From contig OY856188.1 in NCBI GenBank assembly GCA_963693315.1, positions 269,695,114 to 269,759,113 of the forward strand: a stretch of 64,000 nt of DNA, given 5' to 3'. This DNA comes from Diogma glabrata (taxonomy: Eukaryota; Arthropoda; Insecta; Diptera; Cylindrotomidae). This document shows positions 45,156-57,129 of this stretch, piece after piece. Both the position numbers and the translations under genes were made by a program. The notes beneath the pieces are model-generated. The model ran no database searches, was not told the origin of the DNA, and saw nothing but the letters and a program-made list of their open reading frames with translations. Positions within the stretch are counted from its first letter, which is position 1. Each line of letters begins with the position of its first letter.

Positions 45156-46479
45156 AAATACAAAAACAATACAAACAAACTAATTAGAGCCAAATCAAAT
45201 ATCAAAAAATGAGGTTACCTTCTTTAATCGAAATATTCCAAAAAAAAGTTTATGTCCAAATCGTGCATCTAAATCCCAAATTGTTTTTGCATCCAAATCA
45301 ACCTACGGCAACAAAACAGTCTCCAAACATCATAGTTGTAATTACATTATTTATCCCTGACATCATAATTTTCACTTACATATTTCACCCACTTCTCATT
45401 GTGTTATGTATAGTCTGGAATATGGGGACGTGGTGTAGTACAGTCACAGATTCATGTAGTTTCCATTTTCTTACATCTCTCGATTTTACCTATCACGCAT
45501 AATTCACAACAATTTCTCGTTCATCCGTAATCTATGGTCATATTTTCGTATAGTTTCCGTTACACATATTCCTTTTTAGCACAACACTATTAACAATAGT
45601 ATTTTATTTTGCAATCCCTTACTATTGGCTCACACTGCGTTTTCACCAGCATTACTTCACCATACTACATAAATTTGAATTCTCCGGGCCATCAACCGTA
45701 ATTGCTCTAAATATTTTCAAGCCTCCAATAGCTGTGCATATTTGTCCAATCGTCTTACTGTCTAAAAATTGTTGTCCTGCAGTCAGTTTGTCAATTGTCT
45801 TCAAAACATAATATATTTCTTATATAGGTGTTTTTATCAATTTATCTTTCCGTTATAACTCTAAATTTTACTGTAATATGGTTGTAAGTTATTATTTCAT
45901 AATGCATAATCATCATAAAACCGGTTGAACATACGTTTAATCCATTCTAATATATTAATATTTCGTCCAAGTGCGTTGGAAATAACTTATTTCGTGAAAT
46001 TGTCTTACAATTTTGTGTATTACAAAATAACAATCAGATTTTTTTTGAACGGAAAATGTACTAACATTTCCCCTTCAACAAACTTTGTAGCTCAATTTTC
46101 GAGGTTAAATGACTATATAAGAAATGGAAATGTCTCGCTCTGACCCTCTTATTTCATTTTGATTCTGATTGGAACTTGTGTTGTGTTTTGACGTCTACGT
46201 GTTGAGTGTTTTGTGCAGTTTAATTTATTTAAAATAAAAAAACTAAGATATATGGTTCCTGACGTTAATAACAACAAAACAAGATTAAAATTACATAGGC
46301 GATAGAAAGTGCATTTATAAACAAAAGGTAAAGCTTATTCTGTTAATTCATTCATGTTAATGATATGAAACAAAAACGTCAAACAATCTGAAAGGTTTGC
46401 CGAATTACGGTTGGTTGGTTTTTGGTTATAATTTTTTCGATTCATCTAGAAAATTAGCCTACTTAATTGAAATGTTTCC
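45156..46479. other. No gene or repeat recognised
   Basis: Several open frames of 70-100 codons exist, but none resembles a known protein or shows an intron-exon signature. There is no match to repeats elsewhere in the window. Confidence 0.4.
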
Positions 46480-46740
46480 GCATTCTGTGACAGTTACCTA
46501 ATAAAAGAATAACATCCTAATACTATTTCTATCAAATTCTGTGATAATTAGCTGATAAAATAATACCATAATAATTGTTTTTATATCCATCTCTGTGATA
46601 ATTAGCTAAGAAAATAATACCATAATAATAGTTTTTATATCAAATTCTGTGATAATTAGCTAAGAAAATAATAATATTTAAATTCAATTCTGTGCTAACT
46701 AAATACCAAAATATTAACATCGCATGTGTATTAAAATTCT
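46480..46740. repeat. 54-bp tandem array
   Basis: TCTGTG(A)TAATTAGCTAA and ATAATACCATAATAATTGTTTTTATATC recur at 46484, 46538, 46592 and 46646, an exact 54-bp period, followed by decayed units. Confidence 0.8.
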
Positions 46741-47159
46741 GTAATATTAATTGTTTTTTGTCAAAAAACCTGTTAACTGATAGAAATAATAACCTGATAA
46801 TTGTATTAATATCTAATTCTGGGATAGAAAATTTTTCAAAAATAAACTGTTAAGTAATAAATGTATAATGCTATCAAATGATTGTTGTAATCCGGGAATA
46901 AGAAATTGCGTCCAAGTGAAATGACCCATTGAATGTGCCTGGATGGTAAATTCGTTCGGAATTATAGTTTATATTACCTAACTTACCGCATGCTACTAGT
47001 ACATCTCGCATGTGGAATACTTTGAATAGATTACCGGAAGATCAGCAACCTCCGTTATCATCATTCAGTTTTGCTGTAACTGTTGGTTTTTTTTGTTTCT
47101 ACATTCCTGTTATCCTGAACATTGAATCACCGTTATTCTGTATGCATCATTTGCACAAT

Positions 47160-47365
47160 ATTTATCAGCAACCGCTTAGCTATTGCGACGCAACATTTAC
47201 ATAGTAATTATATCAATTAATCATCAATCGCTTAGCTATTGCGGCGCAACATTTACATCGTATTTATATCAGTTTATCATCAATCGCTTAGCTATTGCGG
47301 CGCAACATTGGTACACTAGTTTGACAAATTTTACAACAATCGCCTTAGCTATTGCCTGTTGGGAT
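47160..47365. repeat. 56-bp tandem array
   Basis: CGCTTAGCTATTGCGGCGCA, then ACATTTACAT and TATATCA recur at 47173, 47229, 47285 and, decayed, 47341: a 56-bp period. Confidence 0.8.
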
Positions 47366-47479
47366 ATTCCATACTGTATCTGCTGGGATGATTCACTGCT
47401 GATGGAGGGCTAAACGCCAGGACTACGAGGCCTGTTGGATATGACCATGGGGTGAGTGAATTTAAATTATTTTTTTTCC

Positions 47480-48690
47480 TTTTCTAATGTAGAGGTGTGA
47501 ATGCGCGTGAATGGGTGTATATATGGACGAATGCGGGCGTGTTTGTCGATGTGCGTGTGCGAAATCAGGTGATGAAGGTATGCGAGACACCATAACACGA
47601 AGAAGTCAGTTTGATTTTTGATGAATTAACTTTATAGATATATTTATATATATTAAAACTAAATACCACTTGCAACAATGACGATAATCAAGAATACATT
47701 TTCATGTAGTGTATCAAACATCTCATTTTGGTTAAAGTTATATTCAATTGGGAAATTCATGTTGTTTCTATCCAAACCAACATCGAATATAACTGTTGTG
47801 CAAATTCTATTAAATAATTTACTGAGCAACAAGTTTTATTGCAAAATATTATATACGAATTATCGACTGATACGATTTAATTATATTATTTTTATTACCA
47901 CCTACGTTAATGATAACTGAGTTTTTTTTTAACAATATCTGGAAAACCGTTTTGTTCGAAAATATATCCCGATGTATATGGCAACGAGAGAGGGTTTATT
48001 GGTTTTAATCGACGACTGGCGTCGCACATCATCATTTACAATTTGGTTCATCGATACAGATAAAAATAACATCATTTATGGAACGTTTATGATAGTTCAT
48101 ATATCTGCATGGATTCTAATCTACGGTGATAATATACCTCTGGATTTAGCTGAAGTTCTTGGATTGAAACAAGTTGTTTTCGAGTTTAATCAGGCTTAAT
48201 ACACCGATGTCATAGCCATCACCCGAACTACGACGACTTTGTAATACCATCCGACATCCAGCATTTATTTTTGCTACGAATTGTATGACATGGCCTCGCT
48301 ATATGAGTGTGTATGTGGTCGTGTAGGGTTGTCAGAAAGTGTGAATGTGTGGGTGGACGTGAGCGTGTATGCAGCATAAGTGTGAGGGCGTATGAGAATG
48401 AATGTGGGGGTTGGACCTGCTGATCGCGGTTCTTTCGCAAAAGGGGTCGCCAGAGTCTCATTTTTCCATTCGTATTGTTTCCACTTCTGTTTATTCACGT
48501 AATTTGCGTACATTTCTGTATTTGTGTTGAAGCAGCAGGTATTAATCTATCAAATCCACGAAGACTGATCTTTAGTCGTTACGGCATTAATAATCTCTAG
48601 GTACGCAGCCTGCTATGCCACTTCCTTGGTTCGCCAATGGAGAAGCTCTTCATTACAATTGTAGGTCACTTAGTGCGAGAACCAAATTAA
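47480..48690. other. GT-rich blocks and unassigned sequence
   Basis: GTGTG/GCGTG-rich stretches at 47490-47590 and 48300-48410 flank an AT-rich part with a 75-codon frame (47972-48199) of no known similarity. On the minus strand the segment near 48440-48460 (CTGGCGACCCCTTTTGCG) resembles LTR-element leader sequence next to an LTR, but no matching second LTR was found. Confidence 0.3.
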
Positions 48691-50957
48691 AATGAAACAA
48701 CATATTTGGTCTATCCAACAGTACATGAAGCACCATCACACAAATTTATTATGTTTTCTTTGGTGTGCCTTATTATATTAACAATATTAATCTTTTCTTT
48801 TGTTTATTTCTTTAATTTTGTTCACTTTACATGTTTTTCTGTGACACTTAACAATTTTATCAACACAAAAAAATTTAGTTTAAGAAATATTAAACGATCC
48901 TTTCTTTAAAAACAAAAAACTTTAATGCAATAAATTTTATAAACACCTAACTCCAAAATTAAAACAACTCCATTCAACGGTAACAAAAATCCTGACTCAA
49001 ACCCCGGAACAACAAAAAATCAACTGATATTAACAATTTTCCAAACCCCAACTGCATAGAAAACTAAAAAAACAATTAAAAAACTGTATTGCAAAAATAG
49101 TTCCCACCAGTAATGCCAGATTTTCAAAAATGAATTTCCCGTTGACGTATCGGAAATTCCCGATTTTTTCCGTTTCGTTAAGGAAAAACTTCCCTCAAAA
49201 ATTCCCATCAAGATTTCAAGAAAAATATACATGAGCGATTTCACGCAAGTTCAGCAAATTTTTGGGAAATTTTGACTTGACCCCTTTTAATTTTGGTTTT
49301 TTTTTTGTTTATAGATAGTCTTTGATAAATAAAAAATAAAAGTTCTCTTAGAATTTTTTTTTCGACCAGGGGTCTTCACAGGGTGCCCCTCAATGTTTTG
49401 TTATTTTGTGATGTGAGTGCATTTTGACGAGCGATTGTAGAAAAACTACTGAATTGATTTTCATAAATGATATGTCGTTGCATAGGTATTAGAACAAAAT
49501 TTTTAAAAATGGACACTGGTAATTTTTGAAATAATTTTTAATGGTGTAACATAAGAAAAAAACGGTGTAATTGAAGAAAAGATGGCGCTCCACCTTTTTT
49601 TTTAAAATTAAATTGAAGCTTATTTTATATCTAACAACTTGTGAAAGTTTAGGACTAGCATTATTTTTTGTTTTAAAGATAAAATTCGTTGTGCATATGA
49701 CTGTCGGGAATCAGTTTTTGAAGGAAAATTATAAAAATGGTGTTATAAACTAAGAGATTTTTTTTAATGTTAAATATCAAATATTTTATTATTAAATGAA
49801 CTTTTTAAAATATTATAAAAATTATATATGTAGTACAATAAATAAAATAAACACAATTGTTAAAAATGATTTACTTATTTTACAAACAGCAGTTTCTTTT
49901 GAATAGGAAAACACTTCTGGCCTGATTTAAAATATTCTTTTAGAGTTAACTTTATTTAAATATATCCGGTCCGGATTTGATTTTTCGTATTTGGTCTCGA
50001 GTTGGGCAATCAAATCGGGCCCGACTATCTCAACCTGAACCTGATAAGGCAAAAGTATTACACTCATTATCAGAGCCCAATCAAACTGGGGCGAGCCTGA
50101 TCAGAACCCTATATGTAAGTCTTGACTAATTCCTGTCCGGAGGTTATTGAATCAATCCCACACATTTTATACCATTTTACTGTCTATTGTGCTACCTGAA
50201 TTTTGGAAATTATGTCTGATTAATTATTGGGAAATTTATTGATCGAGTTATTCTGTTACCAACTGTTGATCTGATGGGAAAACTGTATTTTTAATTCATA
50301 GCGAAAATAAATTTCCCATTTTAATCCATATATCAAATTTAATCCCAAATTTTTATTTGTTACTAAATAATTTGTTACATTAAAATATAAAACGAACAAA
50401 ATTACACTTACTTAATTATTACATAGATTAATGTGAAACACGTTCCGAATAATTCAATAACATTTAAAGTATGTTTATGAATAATAAATAATTAAAAAAA
50501 ATTTAGTCAAAATAAGTTTAACTAACCTCCAGTTTTATAGATCAGGAACGCATTTTTAAGACATTTTAAAATTGCAAATGAATATGCAAAAATCAAAAAA
50601 AAATCGAAATTTGTGTGCATGAAAATGAAATTGATTTTAAGTATTTTGATAATTACAGTTAGTCGAATTATTGTCTGTACATGTTTAAATATTGTGTTTT
50701 ACATAGTAGACTGTCATGACTAAATTTTTGCTTTATTTCTATTTAATTTGCTAAGAACTAAGCAATTACACATTTGGCTATTTATCAGAAAAATTTCCTC
50801 ATTGACATAATACAATTATTTTTGTTTAATAAAAACGTTGACGTTTTACATGCAAGTACGTTACCTCGAATAAGTATAATCATAAAATAATTGAAAAACA
50901 TTTAAATTAGTATAAAATTATCGATTAGTATTCAAGTTGGCCCCTTAAGTATTTCAA
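48691..50957. other. No gene recognised
   Basis: This is AT-rich DNA upstream of the cuticle-type gene. A GC-richer patch at 49965-50110 has short palindromic words (GGGCCCGA) but no clear feature. Regulatory elements of the downstream gene could lie near the right end; none can be named. Confidence 0.4.
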
Positions 50958-50958
50958 A

Positions 50959-50997
50959 TATATATAGAAGACGTTTTTGAACAGAAAAACATCATAC
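50959..50997 (+). promoter_or_regulatory. TATA box and likely initiator of the cuticle-type gene
   Basis: TATATATAG at 50959-50967 is followed about 33-35 bases later by TCATAC (50992-50997), close to the insect initiator consensus. The predicted 5'UTR is then about 50 bases. Both motifs are seen; their use is inferred. Confidence 0.55.
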
Positions 50998-51043
50998 CTC
51001 TTGCTTCTGTTATACAGGAAACATCCAATCAAAGAAAATTAAA

Positions 51044-51336
51044 ATGTTTAAATTTGTAAGTAGTATATTGCAGTTTATAAATATAAAAAATATAATTTTA
51101 TTTTTTCGTTTATATAGTTATTTGTTGTTTTAATGGTTATTGTTGGTGCCCTAGCAAAACCAGATCCACATATAGTTGGAGCACCTTTAGCATATACAGC
51201 TGAAGTTTATGCATCACCGTATGCAGCAGCTTACACCGCACCATTGGTTGCATCAGCAGCATACAGTGCTCCCTACGCTGCTTATTCATCACCCTATTCA
51301 TATTCTGCATATACAGCACCACTTTTGTATAGATAA
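51044..51336 (+). CDS. Small secreted Ala/Tyr/Pro-rich cuticle-type protein (two exons)
   Basis: Exon 1 is 51044-51055 (four codons, MFKF), an intron of 62 bp (51056-51117, GTAAGT...TATAG) follows in phase 0, and exon 2 is 51118-51336. The 76-aa product has a signal peptide of about 18 residues (MFKFLFVVLMVIVGALA, then KPDPH) and a mature part made of Tyr-Ala-Ala/Ser-Pro-Tyr repeats (SPYAAAYTAP, SAPYAAYSSPYS) ending in LYR. Such low-complexity secreted proteins, and the MFK-type first exon cut from the rest by a short intron, are typical of insect cuticular structural proteins exported by epidermal cells. TATA box upstream, AATAAA 88 bases past the stop. There is no cysteine and no chitin-binding Rebers-Riddiford domain. 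It looks intact. Confidence 0.88.
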
Positions 51337-51423
51337 ACTGAGATCATTTATTAAAAACCCACTGATATCTTAGCAATGAAAACAAATGTAAATAATTGAC
51401 AATATAAATCCGAATATTATGTA

Positions 51424-51429
51424 AATAAA
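51424..51429 (+). terminator. Poly(A) signal of the cuticle-type gene
   Basis: AATAAA lies 88 bases after the stop codon and is followed by a T/G-containing stretch, consistent with 3' end formation there. Confidence 0.6.
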
Positions 51430-52599
51430 ATGTGGACCGATTAAATTATAAAATTAATATTCTGATCATGTTAAAAAATGTTTCTAAAAAATTTTTGCTT
51501 TGTACAAATTATTCCTGGTCTTTACAAGAACTTCTTCTAAGAACTGCTTCTAAGAAGCAAGCTAATTTTCTTTTCGGGAAATGAATTTTTTCCAAAAGAA
51601 CAATAAACAAACCAAAAAATAATTTAGAAATAAAAATTCCACCCACAAACAACAATTATTGTCTACCTATTTTGGGATAAAAAATGACCCGAAGTTCGAT
51701 TTTAATGAAAATAATTGTGCAAGATTAGCATAACGCAACTTTGAAGTCCACCATTTTGAAAAGTAATTAGAAACTGCTAAAACGCCAATATCTCGCCCAT
51801 ATTTTGGAGAATTTATTTATGTATTTGATTGCGTGGCTCTCTAGCGTACAAAGTTCTAGAATATTCTTGTTCACGTGCCGAAGCAATAAGAAATTTGGAT
51901 TAAACTTCCCTCGACACCTTGAGTCAAATTTCTCTAACGGACGAGGCTGCGTTTCCTTTCTCACATGTACAGTTCAGGACTCAGGAGCCGTTATAAATCT
52001 CCTCATTAAATTTGACCAGGTGGGCATACGATAACTTGTTAAAAACAACAGTAACCTGTTGCGAACCTGCTATTGGCCATTTCAGGCTATTAACTTTTAG
52101 AATCGTTGCGACCAATACTGCCACGTTGAAGTTGTCTTTTAGTGAACATATCACAATACGTCTTTGAAGGGCTGAAATTTCCTCTTTTGGCCGCACTCAA
52201 TACTTTTTCTTCTGATTTTGCCTCTTACCAGAGGTAAAGTTCTTAGTGGTCGAGGAAAACTTATTAGTTTCATCCTACACAAATATGTTGGCGATTCTAT
52301 TAATCTTTTCGATTGCTCTTGTCTTTTTTTCAAAGATTTTTTGATTTAATAGCCAAGAGCCCTATTCTCAAACTCACAGAATATTGTCGATTTCCCCAAA
52401 ATGATTCACAACGTTGTGTAAAAATAGTATAACATAATACAAATATGCAAATCGTATATATTTGTGTCAAATAAATTTAAATTTTTTGTTTGAAAGTGCA
52501 CCACTTACACCCCCTTATAAGTGATATTAGTAAAGAACAATATCACGCTAAAGAGATTTTTACACGTTGTGCAGTATTTGAGAACATTGAAATAAAATA
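51430..52599. other. No gene recognised
   Basis: Short frames only. A segment at 52357-52590 begins GCCCTATTCTCAAAC and contains TTGAGAAC near its right end, faintly like the 480-719 element, but the inverted match is too weak to call. Confidence 0.35.
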
Positions 52600-53790
52600 A
52601 AAACTGGCAATAAAAAAGTTTACTGCGTAATGGAGACGCTTCACAGGCAGGATATGCAGCAGTAATATATTCCAGAACCTTGCAGGCAGATGGAAATGTC
52701 CTGTCCAATTTAATTGCAGCAAAAATTATAATAAATAAAAAAGCAAAAATTATAATTATAATAATTGCACATAATTCCATTCCCAGAATGGAATTATGTG
52801 TAGCTGTTCTGCTCAACAACTTAATGAAGATTGCACTAGTCTCTTTGGATTTGAAAAAAAAAACGTCCATTTGTTTAACCAATTTCTCTATTGTCATAAA
52901 TTGGTTAAGTTCACCACCTACAACTTAAGGTGTTTTCGGTAGTAACAGGATAGGTTAAGTACGATCCTCTAATATAATTCAGTGGCAACATAAACCAGGT
53001 AAACAAAGCCCAGCTGACTACGCAACCAGAAGAATTCTACATGCAAAGCTCGTAACCATCGCTACTCACATTAATTATACGTCAAAAATCCACATTTCCC
53101 AGATGTAAAAATCTTTTATAACAAATTATTCATAAATTCATCACTTGTTGTCGACTGAAGAAAAAAAATCTTACCCAACTAATGGGACAGCAACTGCCTT
53201 CAAGAGTGAACCCATCGATTACGCAGGATTATATTCTACGAACTGAGCAGAAACAAAAATTCACTATGTACAAAACTTATCTAGCAGTATTCACATGTAT
53301 AGCATCAAAGGTGGGCAATTTAGAACTCGTCACCGATCTTTCCACAAAAGGACCATCAGCACCTTATTTCAACGGGTTATATGTGAAATCACAGCACAAT
53401 CAACAAAATTCCACTTGCAACGTGTACTAAGTGATGTAAAACCCACCTTTGAAGTAAAACCTACACGCTTTTGACGCAGGTTGAAGCAACCTTAAACTCC
53501 AGACCTCTTTGTTAGATAGCAAATGATAACATGAATCCCATAACTATTGGACAACTTTTGATTGGGTTACCGGTCACTTTCCAACCTGAACTCAGATCTC
53601 CAACACCTTTAGATATCCTGATTATCACGATTGCAATTAAAGCAGCAGCTGTATCAACATTTTTGGCACCGTTGGCATCGAAGGCATCGAAGTCAAGATT
53701 GGCGATGTTGTTTTGCTTTGCAGTGAAAATCTACCTGCAGAACAGTGGCCACTAGGACAAAATCGAACAAGTTTATCCCTAATATCCAAG
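52600..53790 (+). pseudogene. BEL/Pao pol fragment (RNase H to integrase end)
   Basis: This is a second, more decayed BEL/Pao copy, independent of the one at 14-26 kb. Pieces in shifting frames are: GYAAVIYSRTLQADG near 52650 and NSIPRMELCVAVLL near 52775 (RNase H region, with an AT-rich insertion between them), IVINWLSSPPT near 52895, an integrase part near 53180-53360 (LPSRVNP, YLAVFTCIASK, LELVTDLST), then LNSRPLC near 53490 and QLLIGLPVT near 53555. The N-terminal RT is absent. Large deletions remove the catalytic core of the integrase. Confidence 0.75.
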
Positions 53791-53989
53791 TGTCCAATGT
53801 AGTCAGATTATGTGAACCTGAACCGTACGTCCGTCAATTCGACAATAAACCCCTAAACCTTCTTTGCACAAACAAAAAAGGCAAGAGGATACTGACCAAC
53901 AAAGATCTCTCTGCAGATGCAGATATACAAGTCTGTGTCCTTCCCAAATCGTTTGACCTGGATACCCTGTTTAATGGGAGCACCTAAGG

Positions 53990-56650
53990 AGCTAGCTCTG
54001 AAGGTTGTGGACAGGCGGAAAAACACAGATACCAAGTGTAGCAAGAGAGTTCAAACCCAGGCATCGCAGGACTCTCCACAGGCGGCTAAATCTGGTGTCA
54101 AATGGCATAATTTCTCTACCAGTGACCGATTACAGCATGGAGTAGGGGACACCGCTAGCAATGTTGCTAGTGCAATCGTATCTCCAACATTCAGCGATGT
54201 CGCCAAACGCATCAAAGTGTACATCGCTACTTAGGATTTTCCACCCACCCTCCTGAGTTCTAAGCAGATCAGTGACGTAAAAAGACAACTTATGGATTTG
54301 GTAGTAGGGCAACTTATTGAACCTCACTTCGAAGACTACTACCAAAAAAATGGTGTTGATGGTGCTTAACTATGCCGATAGTACATAGGCGCAGTAGGCG
54401 GCGAATGCATACCGAGGATACTGAACGGGATGTGAAAGCTACGTAGGCTAAAAGAGGACGAGATACTTCGGCCTCTCAGACACATAGCTTACCTTCTAGA
54501 CTGCGCCAAGGAATTAACAGAAAAGGTTCTAGGTTGAATTGGTGCCCAAACCCGGATATTAGGGTGAGAGCATGAACCATTCTGAAACACACTATTGAGA
54601 AATATCATGCAATACTGGTGTTCATTCCAGACTCAGCATTCGAGAAACAAAACAAACTCGAAAGCATCAGCGACTGGTTCTACTACTTCTGCGCTTTCGG
54701 CCACAAGTGACGAAACATCAATGCAATAAGAGATTCTAGCTCGGTTTCTGCTAACCTGGAAACCTCGACGACCAAATCCTCCTCAATCAGATCAAAACAC
54801 CCTCGTGCCAAACATACTATCCCAACACCGAAAGAGCAAACTGTTGCGTTTATAAGAACTAAGCCAGCGTTTTTCCAAAAACATGGACTATCGAAGTGCC
54901 TCGCTCGACTGGACCACTTAAAGTATGAAAAAAAATTATTTCTAAAGAAAGTTGCGTTAAAATTAACCTGCAATGGATTTAGCTAATTTGAACCGCTTTA
55001 TCCAACAGGATGTTCACGATATAGTGTTCATCCAGGAACCAAGGATGGACAGCAAAAAAGTGAAGGGTCTATCGACCAACATAAACATACAACTGATATA
55101 CTTCTCAGGCCAGGAACTGCGGTTCTCTTCAACAGATGCTTAAAATTATTTCCCTTAACAGAATTTATATGTAGAGATTTAGCAGCTGTGCAGATCGAAA
55201 TCTCTCTTCCCCATAGTAGAGTTCGCAAGCATATTCTAGCATCTCCGCACTTTCCAGGAAATGAGGAAAAAATACCAAATGATAAGGTAAACAAGCCAAT
55301 TCGGCATTGCAAGAATAAAGACTATCACCTGATCAAAGCGTGCGATGCCAATGCTTATCACACAGTGTGAGGTAGTAGCAATATCCACACAAAAGGTAAG
55401 TGGTGCTCCAACACCTACAATCTACATACAATCAACATGTTTATAGCTAGCAAAGGCAGTAACGCGCATTAAGAAACGCAATCAGAAACGAGGTCCTGGA
55501 CCTAACTCTGGGCAAAAACATCAATGAGAATTTTGTTCATATCTGGCATGTCGTGGATGTAACTAGCTTCAATAAAGTACACCAACCAGAAACGCATACA
55601 AGACGTTATCACCGAAGCATACAACCTTAACTCTACAAATTACCAAGTCGAAAAGAACCAGAAATGTGCCTTGGTGGAACGGCAGAGGATAAGGAATAAA
55701 GTTCCGAAGCACTTTACAGAGCAAAAAAAACAAACACCAAACAGACAATTGGTTCTGACTAACTACAACGAAGAACTCAAACGATCAAAAAAAGGATGGC
55801 TGGAGAGAACTTTGCGAACCGTTTGACATTCAATCGACTGCAGCTCGACTCGAAAAACTACTTGCGTCTGAACACACAAATCTTTTGGGTTTAGTGTGCA
55901 TGCTTGTCGGTACCGCTTGACCGGCTTGCTCTAGTGCGTGAGTTCTTCAGAGGAAAGCATTCCAATCTCTAGTCCGTTGGATGCTGAAACCAGGAAGGTT
56001 TCAGACTAACTAGCCAACAGAATATTCTGCCCCAACAGAACGATTTCGGCAATCAAATCGTCCGGACCGTTTAAATACCCAGGAAGCGACGGAATGAGCG
56101 TCTGGTTATAGCAAGTGTTAATCTTGCGTACATTCCGCAGATATGGAGAGAAGTTAGAGAAGTATTCATACCCAAGCCAGGAAAATCGAACGAGGCCAAA
56201 TCACACAGGCCAGAAAGTCACACATCTTTTCTTTTGAATATGATGGAAAAGGTGCTGAGCTACTACATTCGGCATTTATACCTTGAAGCTTAAGCGTAAC
56301 CCTCTCAACTCCTGCCAACATGCATACCAGTCCAGATTGAGAGTACATTGAAAAACAAGGTGGCAAATTTATGGACATACAAGGGGCCTTTGGCAATGTG
56401 CATTTTCAAGGTATGTATTGCTGCAATGAACACTAAGAAAAATCTGAACACATATATTTTGGCATGGCTCATCAACATGCTACAGAGTCGAAAAATTACA
56501 TTTACACTAAGAAATACATCGGTAACTGTCAGGGTTTCCAGACGATATCCTCAGGGAGGGGTACTCTCTACGTTTCTATGACTGATAGTCGCTGATGACC
56601 TAATATGCTGAAAACTTCTGGCTTCAGTAATGTAGGCTACGCCAACAATA
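53990..56650 (+). pseudogene. LOA/I-type non-LTR retrotransposon, ORF1 to RT fragments
   Basis: ORF1-like sequence lies at about 53990-54900 (gag-like segment QISDVKRQLMDLVVGQLIEP at 54260-54320 with a following charged tail). The endonuclease starts near 54972 with LNRFIQQDVHDIVFIQEPRM (catalytic Glu in IQEP). A VPWWNG block near 55665 and DGWRELCEPF near 55795 are the linker typical of the I/LOA group. RT pieces follow at 56160-56600: FIPKPGKSNEAKSHRP, SFLLNMMEKVL, and RRYPQGGVLSTFL. The YADD box region is read as VADDLIC (56590). Numerous stops and deletions. The element order is complete, so this is one decayed insertion. Confidence 0.75.
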
Positions 56651-56658
56651 TAGCAGTT

Positions 56659-56720
56659 CTGAAAGGTTTTGGGCTGAAAGGTTTTGGGCTGAAAGGTTTT
56701 GGGTTCTGAAAGGTTTTGGG
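56659..56720. repeat. 15-bp minisatellite, four copies
   Basis: CTGAAAGGTTTTGGG occurs four times, three in direct succession and the fourth after a 2-bp spacer, at the end of the decayed LOA/I-type element. Confidence 0.9.
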
Positions 56721-57129
56721 CAAAATTAAACAAAATAAGGGGTGATGCTAGAAGTGTTCTGGAGGACCCAAAACATCATTTGAACGGTATCTTTTTTGAT
56801 CAACTTCCAAATTGGTATACTACTTATATAGGGGAACAAAAAATCCTGTTTTTTGAAAAATTTTAAAATTTTTAATTTGAGAACAGAGGGGTTCTTAAAA
56901 TTTATGGCAATTCGAACCAAGGGTAACTTTGCAATCAAATCCTTTAGCGCAACGAGTTTTATTGTATTGATAAATAATTATTGTTTACATTCAACATTCG
57001 CCAGTACATTTGGCGCAACGATATTCACATTATATTGCTTTATTGATGTTTTTATTCATATTCAACTATCGCTGGGACCAAAGGCACAATATTTGATTGT
57101 TTTATTATCTTAATTTATAGTTTATTAAT

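Noticed and set aside
47972..48199. 75-codon frame as a host gene
   Set aside because: No similarity, no splice or promoter signal, and the length is within chance expectation for open frames.
52357..52590. Second copy of the 480-719 MITE
   Set aside because: Only the first dozen bases resemble it and the inverted partner is weak.
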